A stretch of DNA of 64,000 bases from Enorma burkinafasonensis. Its GTDB lineage: Bacteria > Actinomycetota > Coriobacteriia > Coriobacteriales > Coriobacteriaceae. The translations under genes were made by a program, and so were the position numbers. The stretch covers positions 1-64,000 of the forward strand of contig NZ_LR597506.1 of NCBI RefSeq assembly GCF_902150035.1, given 5' to 3'. Below are positions 45,671 through 53,899 of the stretch, one piece after another. The number at the start of each line of letters is the position of its first letter. Position 1 is the first letter of the stretch. The notes under the pieces are model-generated. The model saw nothing but the letters and a program-made list of their open reading frames with translations, did not search any database and was not told the DNA's origin.

Positions 45671-47299
45671 CTAGAACAGTGCCTTGACGAGGTCACGCTC
45701 AAACCAAGCGAGCGCCTGACCAACGGAGACGTCATCATGTTCCGAGAAGCACGAGACGTGCCGACGAGACACGTACGCATTCGCCAGCCTTCGAAGCACA
45801 GAACGAGTCTCCTTGCGCCACGCGAGGCAATACTCGTCCACCCCCTCATCGGGAAACTCGGCAATCCGCGACCGATACAGAGCGTCGAGAGCATAATAAG
45901 CTCCCTCGCGGACGTCGTTCTTCGTGGCAACGTCGGGGAACTTCTTATTCTTTCCACGACGATCGCCTTGGGCCTGCTCAACGTGCCGGATAAACTTAAC
46001 GAGAGCATCTACTGCCCTGTCGGTACGTTCAATGACATCGAGCAATCTGAGAACTGCCTCCGAATCCTTACGCAACAAGCCAGCTCGCAAGTCAACTGAG
46101 TCCGTCATAGCATCGTAAATGACGCTATTGTTGGGCCCGTAGCTGACTCCTTGACAAACAATGCGAACATTGAGACGCCAGTCATCAACGCTCTGAACGT
46201 CCTGAAGCTCCGACATCCAGCGAATGACGCCAGGACGAAGCTTTCCTCCATCTACAAGCGCGAGCAAGCTGGGAAGACCACGCCAAAGAGCGAAAGCCGT
46301 ATCTGGAACCACGGGCATGAGCGGTACCGTGGCGGTACCCAGCTTCTTCTGCTGCCGCTCGCTCTCACGCCAGCAGGTCATCATCTCAAAGCGTTGCTTA
46401 TTCGCTGGAATCAGAATGTCTCCGTAGCTGATGATGACGCCGCGGACGGAAGAGCCATCCGAGCCTGGAACCAGACGAATCCTTCGGCTCTGCCATGTGA
46501 GCAGGTCAATGGGCCCGGTCGGCTCTCGTCGGCATGTATCCGTCGGAGATGCCTCACGCTCCCAAGGAGCATAATCGTTTGGAACGATAACGGAAGCGTT
46601 GTTCAGATACAGTACGAAATTCAGAAGCAGGGTCTCGAAGAGGCTCTGCCCCTCTAGGTAGATTCCGCCCAGCGCACCGCACCATCCCGTGCCCAACGCC
46701 CCCTTGGGCGCTCGCGCCTTGCCATCCACCACGGAAGTGTTTCCCTCGACAGGACTTTTAATCCCAGCTATATCGTACGCCTGCACAACAATAAGATAAC
46801 GAGCTGCGAGATCAAACGGCAGCGAATCCAGGTGCTCCGGGCTCCTCATGGAAAAGAGAAACTTGCCCTTTTCTGGATTGGGGACGTCCAGCATGAACTC
46901 GCAGACGGGGTCAAACTCTTTCTCCCCCATGTAGGCAAGGTTGGGAACTTGATAGAATGGACGCTCGTTGTCAAAGAGGTCGAACTCGTGGGGATAGTCG
47001 GCAAGGTACTCATCAATTTGGTCCGGCCCAAAACACCCTTGGGACCGAAGTTTTTCCCAACGCCCCTTCTTCCCCTTCTCGCCCGCATCCTCGAGATCGG
47101 CATTGATGCAATAGACAAGCGCAAGCAAGAGACGCAGGAGGGCAATTCCCTCTCCGGGAATCTCGCCTGAGAGACGCCGAATCTGATGGGCGCCGGCCAA
47201 AGCCTCTCGTATCGAGACAACATCGGCAGTGCCGTCGAGCCGCTCGACAGGAATCCAGGGCTCGAATCTTAGATCGTAATGTGGTTTCTGTTGGGCCAT
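45671..47299 (-). CDS. casA: Cascade large subunit Cse1
   Basis: A 542-residue Cse1 (CasA) that reads the PAM and recruits Cas3. FNLLxEPWIPV is seen here as YDLRFEPWIPVERLDG near the start, with the family's SIREALAGAHQIRRLSG and the glycine-rich GALGTGWCGALGGIY loop. The ATG at 47299 follows AGGAGGAAGAA. The 160-base gap to cas3 upstream contains a CRISPR-repeat-like hairpin in its 5' leader. Confidence 0.94.
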   Translation of the reverse strand: MAQQKPHYDLRFEPWIPVERLDGTADVVSIREALAGAHQIRRLSGEIPGEGIALLRLLLALVYCINADLEDAGEKGKKGRWEKLRSQGCFGPDQIDEYLADYPHEFDLFDNERPFYQVPNLAYMGEKEFDPVCEFMLDVPNPEKGKFLFSMRSPEHLDSLPFDLAARYLIVVQAYDIAGIKSPVEGNTSVVDGKARAPKGALGTGWCGALGGIYLEGQSLFETLLLNFVLYLNNASVIVPNDYAPWEREASPTDTCRREPTGPIDLLTWQSRRIRLVPGSDGSSVRGVIISYGDILIPANKQRFEMMTCWRESERQQKKLGTATVPLMPVVPDTAFALWRGLPSLLALVDGGKLRPGVIRWMSELQDVQSVDDWRLNVRIVCQGVSYGPNNSVIYDAMTDSVDLRAGLLRKDSEAVLRLLDVIERTDRAVDALVKFIRHVEQAQGDRRGKNKKFPDVATKNDVREGAYYALDALYRSRIAEFPDEGVDEYCLAWRKETRSVLRRLANAYVSRRHVSCFSEHDDVSVGQALAWFERDLVKALF

Positions 47300-47336
47300 T
47301 TCTTCCTCCTTTCGTTTGCCGCAATAATAAAGTGGG

Positions 47337-47365
47337 TACTGGAACCCCACATTTGTGGGGAACAA
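47337..47365 (-). other. CRISPR-repeat-like hairpin between cas3 and cse1
   Basis: On the minus strand TTGTTCCCCAC AAAT GTGGGG aligns with positions 1-21 of the repeat (about 16 of the first 23 positions identical). Both fold as a 6-bp stem with a 4-base loop, and the one stem change (G-C to A-T) is paired on both sides. The 8-base handle is not conserved. It is 38 bases before the cse1 ATG. A Cas6e processing site or regulatory RNA is possible. Confidence 0.45.
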
Positions 47366-47459
47366 ATCAAAAACAATCCTTTCTCAAGGTACATTCCGCC
47401 CGTTGGTGGAAACATCAATCTGCCTATTTCCCTGAATTATTAATTGGGATAGGAAAGTT

Positions 47460-50400
47460 TTAAGTTTCTCGACGAACGGTCGATAACCCTTCTTCTCTGG
47501 TATAACGCACGCGCTGATCGAGCACCGTCGCCTCGAGCACTCCCGGCTCAATCTCAACCCCTTCCATGGCAAGCACCAGCCTCCCCGCCAGAACGGGAAC
47601 ATCCTGCCACGCAGCAACCCAACGCTCGCAGCCATCCTCAAGCTCACCAATGAGCCTGTCGAGCTGCTGTGGTCGACATAGAGAGAGCGGCAGCCTCACC
47701 GCGCACTGAGCGAGCACCATGGACAGAGCCCGATCCGGCTCATATGCAGTAGGGACCTCTTGTCCCCGCTCGACACCGCTCCCTTCGTCCCCCACCCAAG
47801 GAAGCAGGTGAACATGGCCGTCTCTTCTTCTAACAAGAAGAACCTCGACGGTCTCCTGCGTATCTCTGACCGCACGCTGCCCCGCATCTTCGCTCATCTT
47901 CGAATTCGAGCTGTCCTCAACTGCCCGGGCGAAGAGCCCAGTAAGTGTTTTCTCGTTCTCCGCAAGATACTTCGCCGACGGAAGGAGGAAATCTCCAGCA
48001 CGACACTTCTTGTCTTGAACCGCGTTTATCCGTTCTTCACAAGCATCGAGATACGATGAGAGCCAACCCTCTGGAATCCTCCCCTCAATCGTCGAGGAAT
48101 ACGCCAAGCGCACCAGCCTAGCGATGTCTTGCGGCAGGCAAAGCCTAGCGCTCGCATCCATGTCGCCAAGCCCGCTTACCGCAAGTGCCTCCATGAGAGA
48201 TGCCTTGTCATAGACCTTTGAGACCCCGGGCGCGAATACTGGGCCTTCAGGACCGATTTCCTCAATGCCACGGAGAAAACAGCGAGCCTTACGCAAGCGG
48301 ACTGGACGGTCCTTTTCGCCCTCGCCGCGAACATGACGATGGGCCCTTCCCAAGCGCTGCATCAAAAGGTCGATGGGCGCAATGTCGGTGACGAGAAGGT
48401 CGAAGTCTATGTCGAGCGACTGCTCGAGCACCTGTGTTCCCACCACGATCATTCGCTCAGGACGCTTACCGTTGGACCGCGTCGCATCGGGGCCAAGCAG
48501 GTTGCGGAGCACGGTCTCGTTTTCCATGCGGTCTAAGTCCATGAAGCGAGCATGGGCCAGCATAACCTCGCCGCTATCAAAGCAACCCCGCAAGGCGCGA
48601 TACGCCATCTGTGCGCGCGTTACCGTATCGCATACGACCCCCGCGATACCGCCCTCGCTCAGCTTCTCCTTCATAAGGGCAACGAGAGCATCAGGCTCAT
48701 CTTGCAGAATCGATACGTCGATCTGGGCACTTCGCGATGTCGCCGGACAATCAAGTCTCTCAATGCCCCGCTCGGAAGCAATCGTGATGAGTGGATAGGA
48801 TTCATCTACGGGCGTCTGTACCTCCCTCAGCTTTCTTCCCCTTGACCTTGCCCTCTCTTTTCGAGTGAGCTTTCGAGAGGAGGTGGTGGGCATGTCACCG
48901 AAGCCGGCTGTAGATACGGGGCAGGCCCCCTGGGCAGCACGCCCTTCTCGATAGGCATCGATCAGACTGTCTCGTACCGACGTCGGCAGCGTGGCGGACA
49001 GAAGGATAACGGGGCAGCCCCATGCCGCGAGCCACTCCAGCACACGCAACAGATATTGCTGCATGTAGCTGTCGTAGGCATGACACTCGTCGACGATAAC
49101 CACCTTGCCGGCCAAGGCGAGCTGCCTCAGCGAGAGGTGCCGCATGTCGAGCGCACCCATGAGCACTTGGTCGACCGTGCAAACAACGAAATTGGCCAGC
49201 ATGCCCTTCTTGCGACCCTGCATCCAGTCGGACACCACAACACGATCGTCTCTTGGGGTTTCTTCGTCTAGGTCAACACCCATAGAGCTCAGAGAACGAT
49301 ATGTGCGGGAAGAACGAACGATTCCCTGATACTCTTCGTTAAGCTGCGCCTTTCCATGTGCGAGATAGATGCTCGAGGAGTCATGCGCAGCAAGGTGATC
49401 GAGCCATCGGCGGACACGACCGAACATGGCGTCTGTCGTCGCCATGGTGGGAAGAGCAACGCACACACCCCCACAGCCAAACTGCGCTCCAACGATTTCC
49501 GCCGCTGCAAGCGCCGCCTCGGTCTTCCCCTCGCCCATAGGAGCTTCGATAACCATAAGGGAAGGCTCCGTCATCTGCGCAGCGGCTTCCATCACCGCCT
49601 TCTGGACAGAACGTGGCGCACAGCCCTCGGACAGGCCGAAACGCTCGCAAAACCAACTGTCGGACACAACGGGCTTCTCACCGCTCCAGCTGGATGGAAG
49701 GTCGAGCTCGAGCCATGCTCGATCTGCACGCGCATCAAGCGACGCGCCGTCTCTCTTCATCATGAAACTGCGCGTCGATCCCTCTCCGGGTATCAGCGGG
49801 ACCAACGGGAATAGATCTTGGTTGCTCGCAATCCAGTCCGCCATGATGAGAAGGCCGCAGGCGACTGAATCAGTCGACGCGTCCCATGCGCAGAGCGCAA
49901 GCGAGGCCATATCCTCATTCGACAACCCCGCTTCATGGAAAGCATAGTCAAGGAGCTCTCGTTGGACACCGCGCCAGCCCTTGCCCACATCGTCCGGCGC
50001 GTCGCCCATTGCCGTCTTCAGGATAAAGCCCTTATGGACCCGCTCTTTATCCGGAACGTTCCCATGATGAGCCCCCACTATGGAACCCCAAGCATCAGCC
50101 TGATTAGAAGACCAGCCGAACATGTCCTGGAGATAACGAGTAACGAGCACCTGACCGGCAATAGGATGAGTAGGATCCCTAGTCGTAGAGAGGCTAGCCT
50201 CGATGAACAGACCAGCCTTCTCCGGCTTCCATGCGAGGTTCACCCGCTCCCCGCCCCGTCCACGGCCGCACGGCTTAGCCTGGAAAATGGGAGTGGCCTT
50301 ACCTATGTCATGAGCGCCGGCAAGGAAAACAAGAGCCTTGCGAGCGAGCACCTCACTCCCATGGCAATGGCGTGCAAATAGGTTCTTTACGTTTTTCGAA

Positions 50401-50576
50401 ACCCATCCATCCCAAAGTCTAACCATGGTGCGAGCTGTATCGCTCAGGTGAATATGGAGAGGCAGCCAAAGAGAATCGTCCTCGGGGTCAGTCTTCGCCC
50501 AGAGAGCGCGAGCTTGTCTAGAAAGCTCATCAATTCCGTTCGCCGGCATTCCGACTCGAGTCGTGAGCTCACTCAT
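47460..50576 (-). CDS. cas3: CRISPR nuclease-helicase Cas3
   Basis: A 1038-residue fused HD nuclease/SF2 helicase that shreds the target after Cascade binding. The HD domain has HIHLSDTARTM (41-51) and GAHDIGK (H89, D90). The helicase has EAPMGEGKTEAAL, DECHAYD (a DECH box), LLSATLPTSV and a C-terminal helicase half with QSLDIDFDLLVTDIAPIDLLMQRLGRAHRH. The ATG at 50576 overlaps the stop of the exonuclease gene before it (ATGA). The E. coli gene has an independent promoter; here it is second in the operon. Confidence 0.95.
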   Translation of the reverse strand: MSELTTRVGMPANGIDELSRQARALWAKTDPEDDSLWLPLHIHLSDTARTMVRLWDGWVSKNVKNLFARHCHGSEVLARKALVFLAGAHDIGKATPIFQAKPCGRGRGGERVNLAWKPEKAGLFIEASLSTTRDPTHPIAGQVLVTRYLQDMFGWSSNQADAWGSIVGAHHGNVPDKERVHKGFILKTAMGDAPDDVGKGWRGVQRELLDYAFHEAGLSNEDMASLALCAWDASTDSVACGLLIMADWIASNQDLFPLVPLIPGEGSTRSFMMKRDGASLDARADRAWLELDLPSSWSGEKPVVSDSWFCERFGLSEGCAPRSVQKAVMEAAAQMTEPSLMVIEAPMGEGKTEAALAAAEIVGAQFGCGGVCVALPTMATTDAMFGRVRRWLDHLAAHDSSSIYLAHGKAQLNEEYQGIVRSSRTYRSLSSMGVDLDEETPRDDRVVVSDWMQGRKKGMLANFVVCTVDQVLMGALDMRHLSLRQLALAGKVVIVDECHAYDSYMQQYLLRVLEWLAAWGCPVILLSATLPTSVRDSLIDAYREGRAAQGACPVSTAGFGDMPTTSSRKLTRKERARSRGRKLREVQTPVDESYPLITIASERGIERLDCPATSRSAQIDVSILQDEPDALVALMKEKLSEGGIAGVVCDTVTRAQMAYRALRGCFDSGEVMLAHARFMDLDRMENETVLRNLLGPDATRSNGKRPERMIVVGTQVLEQSLDIDFDLLVTDIAPIDLLMQRLGRAHRHVRGEGEKDRPVRLRKARCFLRGIEEIGPEGPVFAPGVSKVYDKASLMEALAVSGLGDMDASARLCLPQDIARLVRLAYSSTIEGRIPEGWLSSYLDACEERINAVQDKKCRAGDFLLPSAKYLAENEKTLTGLFARAVEDSSNSKMSEDAGQRAVRDTQETVEVLLVRRRDGHVHLLPWVGDEGSGVERGQEVPTAYEPDRALSMVLAQCAVRLPLSLCRPQQLDRLIGELEDGCERWVAAWQDVPVLAGRLVLAMEGVEIEPGVLEATVLDQRVRYTREEGLSTVRRET

Positions 50577-51220
50577 CTTTCCCGCCTCTCCCGTGTCTTC
50601 ATTCGAGAATAACGTGCCACGACGTCCAGGTAGGCTGTAGACGACGGGAATCCGCATCTAGCGGGATCTTTCCCAATCATGGCGCAGAAGCACTCTAGCG
50701 TCGCTCGCGCATCCTCGAGCGCATCATGGGCTCGAAAGGAGACGCCGTAGAATTGTGCACAATAGGCTAGGGAGACCCAGGCGTATCTCTGTCGGTCGGC
50801 ATCCCAGCGCCCCACAACGGGGGCAAACTCGCGCATCACATCAAAAACTGCAGCGTTTCCGAAAGAAATGTCTGCCGCCTGGAGGAACGAGAGATCGAAA
50901 GGAGCGTTGTAACCAACAATGAGGCCAGCGCCCTCGAAAGCCCTCTCAATTTCCGGTTTCAACGAAGCCAACAAGGGACAGCTTTCCACCATTGAAGGAG
51001 AGATGCCATGCACACGCTGCGCAGAAGGCCAACTCGAGCGGCGTTCGGGCCGCACATAGCGAGATAGCATGGGCTCTCCGTCGCCGCGAACGAGGGCGAC
51101 CTGAAGCACTTCATCAGCACACGGGTCGAAACCCGTAGTCTCAATATCCAGACACACGACCTTACGATGCGAAAGCTCCCTCAGAGCCGTGATATCCCCC
51201 GTTTTGTACCACAGCCTCAT
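50573..51220 (-). CDS. DEDDh 3'-5' exonuclease at the head of the cas operon
   Basis: A 215-residue DnaQ-fold exonuclease: Exo I DIETTG (D25, E27), Exo II YNAPFD (D109) and Exo III HDALED (H165, D170), so all four acidic ligands and the general-base histidine are present. It is not the Pol III epsilon pattern in length or context. The stop overlaps the cas3 ATG, so it is translationally coupled to cas3. DEDDh domains fused to Cas2, or recruited host DnaQ-type exonucleases, trim prespacers in some type I-E systems; here the domain is a stand-alone gene. Role in trimming is inferred from position. RBS GGGGACGCG precedes the ATG. Confidence 0.9.
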   Translation of the reverse strand: MRLWYKTGDITALRELSHRKVVCLDIETTGFDPCADEVLQVALVRGDGEPMLSRYVRPERRSSWPSAQRVHGISPSMVESCPLLASLKPEIERAFEGAGLIVGYNAPFDLSFLQAADISFGNAAVFDVMREFAPVVGRWDADRQRYAWVSLAYCAQFYGVSFRAHDALEDARATLECFCAMIGKDPARCGFPSSTAYLDVVARYSRMKTRERRER

Positions 51221-51254
51221 CGCGTCCCCGACTGTAGCGACCTCTATTTCCTAG

Positions 51255-51283
51255 ACCATAACAGACAGACCGGACAACAATAA
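51255..51283 (-). promoter_or_regulatory. Likely promoter of the cas operon
   Basis: On the minus strand TTATTG (51278-51283) - 17 bases - TATGGT (51255-51260), about 30 bases upstream of the exonuclease start. It is the only good match in the 141-base gap and would drive the whole exonuclease-cas3-Cascade run. Confidence 0.5.
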
Positions 51284-51361
51284 CTCACGGCGCAGAATCG
51301 AGAACCATTGAGCGAATGCGCCTCTTAGCCCTCTAGCATCGGAACAGCAAGCCGCGTGTGA

Positions 51362-52486
51362 CTATCCCTCGACCCCATAACGAGCAAGCAATGCCTCGCG
51401 ATTCTCAACCAGGTACTCCCTCATGAACGGGATGGAGAAGCCAACGTAGCCGCGAGCTGTCGACTCAATGACCTGACGGGAGACGAGCAGCTTTCGGGTG
51501 GTGGAGAGCGAGGATGCGGAAACGCCCAGTCGATTGGCGATTTCCCCTGTTGAAGACGCCAGCTTATCCTCCGCCATCGCAAGCAGGTACTCCATAGCCG
51601 TCTTGGGAAGATGGGCTATCGCCGTCTCGAGCACCGTCCGCTCGAATTCCCGTCGTGCAGCGACCACGCCCTTTTCTACATCCTCCATTGTGATGGCATC
51701 GAGCTCCGCACCCGCTCGGACCTGCGCAGCGCGCCAGACATAATATCCCACCAGCTGAATGAGGTAGGCATATCCCGCAGTCGAATGCGCAGCCAAGGAG
51801 AGTTCGTCCTCACCGATACGGACCTCGCTCTTTTCGAATGTAGCCCCGAGCGCCGTCTCGACCTCATTGACCGGAATCGTGTCCAGCTCCTCAGGATATG
51901 CGCGCCTCAGAAACGTCGGGCCATCCTCCCCCAGCAGGTTCATCACTCCCGCCGTCAGTCCCGCAAAGACAAAGGCGATGTTGCGACGCTCTCGTATGAG
52001 GTGCTGAATGGCAACGGCAACCTCACGAACATCCTCAATGCTGGCATCCTGGATCTCATCAACCGTCACAAGCAGGCCATAACCCTTCTCGGTCAGCTTG
52101 CCAACAACGCGCTCAAGCACTTCGTAGATATCCTCGGTCTTATGGAAGTCGTCCTTTTGAGCCCTCGCCTTGATCACCTTGAGGTCAAGCTCGACCGAGT
52201 AATCGGCTCTTTTTTCTTTCTCAAGCCTGCGGCAGATCAGCTCGGGAAGATGCCCCGCTGCCGTCACGTCCACCACGCGCCATCCATGTTGGCGAGCGAT
52301 GTCACCCAATTCAGTTAGCAGGACCGTCTTTCCTGAGCCTCTCGGACCAGTAATGCGCATGAGCCTTCCGGGCGCACCGACACCCTCCTCTAGCCCTATC
52401 TCAAAATCGCTGAGAACCGCATCGCGACCCGCCAGAACCGGAGGCTCCGCGCCCGCAGTCGGCTTGAACGGATTGACCTTCTTCAT
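51362..52486 (-). CDS. AAA ATPase with C-terminal winged helix
   Basis: A 374-residue ORC/Cdc6-like ATPase. Walker A is GPRGSGKT (K53), Walker B LLVTVDEIQDA (about 138-148), a sensor/arginine region follows, and residues 300-374 form a winged-helix domain (STGEIANRLGVSASSLSTTRKLL). It is found as a stand-alone gene in accessory regions of gut actinobacteria. It lies on the same strand just before the cas operon, but its stop is 141 bases from the exonuclease start and its own upstream repeats suggest separate control. Link with CRISPR is not shown. RBS GTGAGGAGGCGCC precedes the ATG. Confidence 0.85.
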   Translation of the reverse strand: MKKVNPFKPTAGAEPPVLAGRDAVLSDFEIGLEEGVGAPGRLMRITGPRGSGKTVLLTELGDIARQHGWRVVDVTAAGHLPELICRRLEKEKRADYSVELDLKVIKARAQKDDFHKTEDIYEVLERVVGKLTEKGYGLLVTVDEIQDASIEDVREVAVAIQHLIRERRNIAFVFAGLTAGVMNLLGEDGPTFLRRAYPEELDTIPVNEVETALGATFEKSEVRIGEDELSLAAHSTAGYAYLIQLVGYYVWRAAQVRAGAELDAITMEDVEKGVVAARREFERTVLETAIAHLPKTAMEYLLAMAEDKLASSTGEIANRLGVSASSLSTTRKLLVSRQVIESTARGYVGFSIPFMREYLVENREALLARYGVEG

Positions 52487-52510
52487 GGCGCCTCCTCACT
52501 TGATGGCTCC

Positions 52511-52564
52511 TTTTCGTTATTTTATCCATTTTCGTTTTTTTATAAATTTTCGTTTTTTTATTTT
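52511..52564. promoter_or_regulatory. Three 18-bp direct repeats upstream of the AAA gene
   Basis: Exact 18-bp period: TTTTCGTTATTTTATCCA (52511), TTTTCGTTTTTTTATAAA (52529), TTTTCGTTTTTTTATTTT (52547). It is extremely AT-rich in a GC-rich genome and ends 24 bases before the AAA ATG. Operator iterons for the AAA protein itself are the best guess; the AT-rich units could also form the promoter. Confidence 0.65.
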
Positions 52565-52823
52565 GCAGCCGATTCGAAGGGCGTGGGGAGCAAGCGCAGC
52601 GCACCTCTTTGTACCGGGAGCCTAAGACCAGCGCCCAACTTAGTTCATAAGCGCGCTGTATGCTCCAGTTGGACGCATCGGAAAACCCGTTGGGTGCAAA
52701 CCGCCTGGGAAACCGCGAGCGATTCGAGATTGTTCCCCTGGGGATATGCACCTAACTCAGAATCAAGCGCACCGAACTGCGAAGTCGCTCCGCGAGGGGA
52801 AGGGCGAGGGCGTGGGCCCTGGC
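52565..52823. other. Gap with no supported feature
   Basis: About 260 bases between the AT-rich repeats and the PH-like gene. No credible ORF, repeat or hairpin was found. Confidence 0.5.
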
Positions 52824-53282
52824 TCACTCGCCGGCCGTACCGTGCACCTTGGTGACGATCCTGCCGGCATCGACGTTCTCCAAGATGAACTCCTCGAACC
52901 GTTCGCTCCCCTGCATGAGGGTCTCGACGGACACGCGGCGCTCGCGGGCGCAGACGGTCATCTTGGTCATCACGCCCACGGTCTTGTTCCGGTTGATATG
53001 GCGTACCACCCGGGTGATGTCGCCCGCGGTGAAACTCCACGGCCTGCCGATGAGCCCGGGACGCACGGATACGAGCCCCTGGCGCACCGCGACCCTGAAC
53101 CGCCGCGCCCAGACGGCGGCGAGCAGGAACGGGGCGATGATCAGCGCGAACATGACCGCACCGATGAGAGGGAGCTCCCCCGCGAGCGCGAACCCCGCCG
53201 GGACGAGCGCCAGCAGCGCGACGCCGCCCAGCATGAGCGCAGAGAAGCCGCGCGGCGGCACGACGTCGAAATCCCGGTCCAT
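52824..53282 (-). CDS. Membrane protein with PH-like domain
   Basis: A 152-residue protein with two transmembrane helices (about residues 15-33 and 37-56) followed by a beta-rich cytosolic domain (RFRVAVRQGLVSVRPGLIGRPWSFTAGDITRVVRHIN...). This is the plan of bacterial PH-domain/YcxB-like proteins. The ATG at 53282 follows GGAGCC. Function unknown; it is a single gene between the CRISPR region and ridA. Confidence 0.75.
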   Translation of the reverse strand: MDRDFDVVPPRGFSALMLGGVALLALVPAGFALAGELPLIGAVMFALIIAPFLLAAVWARRFRVAVRQGLVSVRPGLIGRPWSFTAGDITRVVRHINRNKTVGVMTKMTVCARERRVSVETLMQGSERFEEFILENVDAGRIVTKVHGTAGE

Positions 53283-53439
53283 GGCGGCTCCAATCGCGTT
53301 ATGGCAAGCGCTCCGTCTGGCGCACTGCATTCAGGATACATCGAGAGCGCCGGAGCGTGCGGCCGCGGGCGAACGAGGCCTTCCGCGCTGAAAAATAGAT
53401 ATACTGGTCCAGACATCTGCCCCACCTCGAGGAGGATCC

Positions 53440-53817
53440 ATGGACAAGCACGTCATCGCATCCGAGAACGCGCCCGCGGCGCTCGGCCCCTACTCTGCCG
53501 GCATCACGACCGGCAACCTTGCCTTCCTTTCCGGCCAGCTGGGGCTCGACCCCACGACCGGCGAGCTCGCCCAGGGCGTCGTCGCCCAGGCGGAGCAGGC
53601 GCTCAAGAACATCGAGGCGCTGCTCGCCGCCGCCGGCGCGACGTTCGGCAACGTCGTGAAGACCACCGTCTTCCTCGCCGACATCGCCGACTTCAACGCC
53701 GTGAACGAGGTCTACGGCGCGCACTTCACCGAGCCCTACCCTGCGCGCAGCGCCGTGCAGGTCGCCGCGCTGCCCAAGGGCGCGCTCGTCGAAATCGAGT
53801 GCATCGTCGCGCTGTAG
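53440..53817 (+). CDS. ridA: Reactive enamine/imine deaminase RidA
   Basis: A 125-residue Rid-family protein, the usual length. GPYSAGITTGNLAFLSGQL, the substrate arginine in YPARSAVQVAALP and the final EIECIVAL match RidA, which deaminates 2-aminoacrylate from PLP enzymes. An AGGAGGATCC site precedes the ATG. The next gene on the opposite strand is a PLP beta-lyase of the type that releases such enamines, a sensible partner. Confidence 0.95.
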   Translation: MDKHVIASENAPAALGPYSAGITTGNLAFLSGQLGLDPTTGELAQGVVAQAEQALKNIEALLAAAGATFGNVVKTTVFLADIADFNAVNEVYGAHFTEPYPARSAVQVAALPKGALVEIECIVAL

Positions 53818-53899
53818 CCGCGCGGTGCATGGCCGTGGCGGCCGGTCAAGCCGTCGCGGCCACGCACCGAGTCGCTGAAACCGTTCGAAACCCGCCGGA

